Shown piece after piece: positions 6,042 through 6,107 of a stretch of 6,107 nucleotides of DNA (positions are counted from its first letter, which is position 1; every line of letters starts with the position of its first letter). The notes beneath the pieces were generated by a model. The model was given only the letters and a program-made list of their open reading frames with translations. It searched no databases and had not been told where the DNA came from. The position numbers and the translations under genes are program-made. The DNA comes from an uncultured Prevotella sp. GTDB taxonomy: Bacteria > Bacteroidota > Bacteroidia > Bacteroidales > Bacteroidaceae. The stretch covers positions 1 to 6,107 of the forward strand of contig USAI01000105.1 of the NCBI GenBank assembly GCA_900552675.1, read 5' to 3'.

Positions 6042-6107
6042 ACCTTTCTTAACCCTTAATTCCGCAACACTATAGTTTAACATTATTTATAAGTGCCTGA
6101 GCAACAA

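Noticed and set aside
6042..6107. Terminator after the lipoprotein gene
   Set aside because: Only a short TTAA-CCC-TTAA symmetry is present; there is no stable stem or T-run.

Overview
The window looks like a chromosomal segment of a Bacteroidales bacterium, most likely Prevotellaceae or a close relative. The reasons are: a surface protein with a type IX secretion-like C-terminal tail, a Bacteroidetes-style lipoprotein, A/T-rich translation starts without a Shine-Dalgarno sequence, and three matches to the Bacteroidetes -7 promoter element TAnnTTTG, each upstream of a gene. No homology search was possible, so family names rest on recognition of sequence style.

Layout: 1-207 is non-coding and repeat-rich. 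It holds three interlocking inverted repeats with mutually complementary loops (1-75), a perfect 21-bp direct repeat (81-123) and a long imperfect hairpin (141-198) at the end of a leftward transcription unit. That unit contains an 819-aa secreted multidomain surface protein (2905 to 446) followed 34 nt later by a 67-aa acidic small protein (411 to 208). The 305-nt stretch 2906-3210 has no convincing gene. It holds a hairpin that probably ends the preceding gene, a candidate promoter, and a long leader with a further hairpin. Next, also leftward, is a DUF308/HdeD-like membrane protein (3933 to 3211) whose C-terminus carries eight tetrapeptide repeats encoded by a 12-bp tandem repeat.

The interval 3934-4229 is a divergent promoter region. 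A leftward promoter serves the membrane protein. A rightward promoter serves a 603-aa lipoprotein (4230 to 6041) through a leader of about 145 nt that contains short ORFs and a hairpin. The last 66 nt show no terminator, so the lipoprotein gene may be followed by a co-transcribed gene outside the window.

All four proteins are predicted to act at or beyond the cell envelope: one secreted or surface-anchored, one inner-membrane, one outer-membrane lipoprotein and one small protein with a signal-like start. No shared pathway can be shown. No tRNA, rRNA, CRISPR array, transposase or phage gene was seen. The most unusual items are the covarying hairpin cluster at the left edge, the 12-bp coding repeat and the structured leader of the lipoprotein gene.
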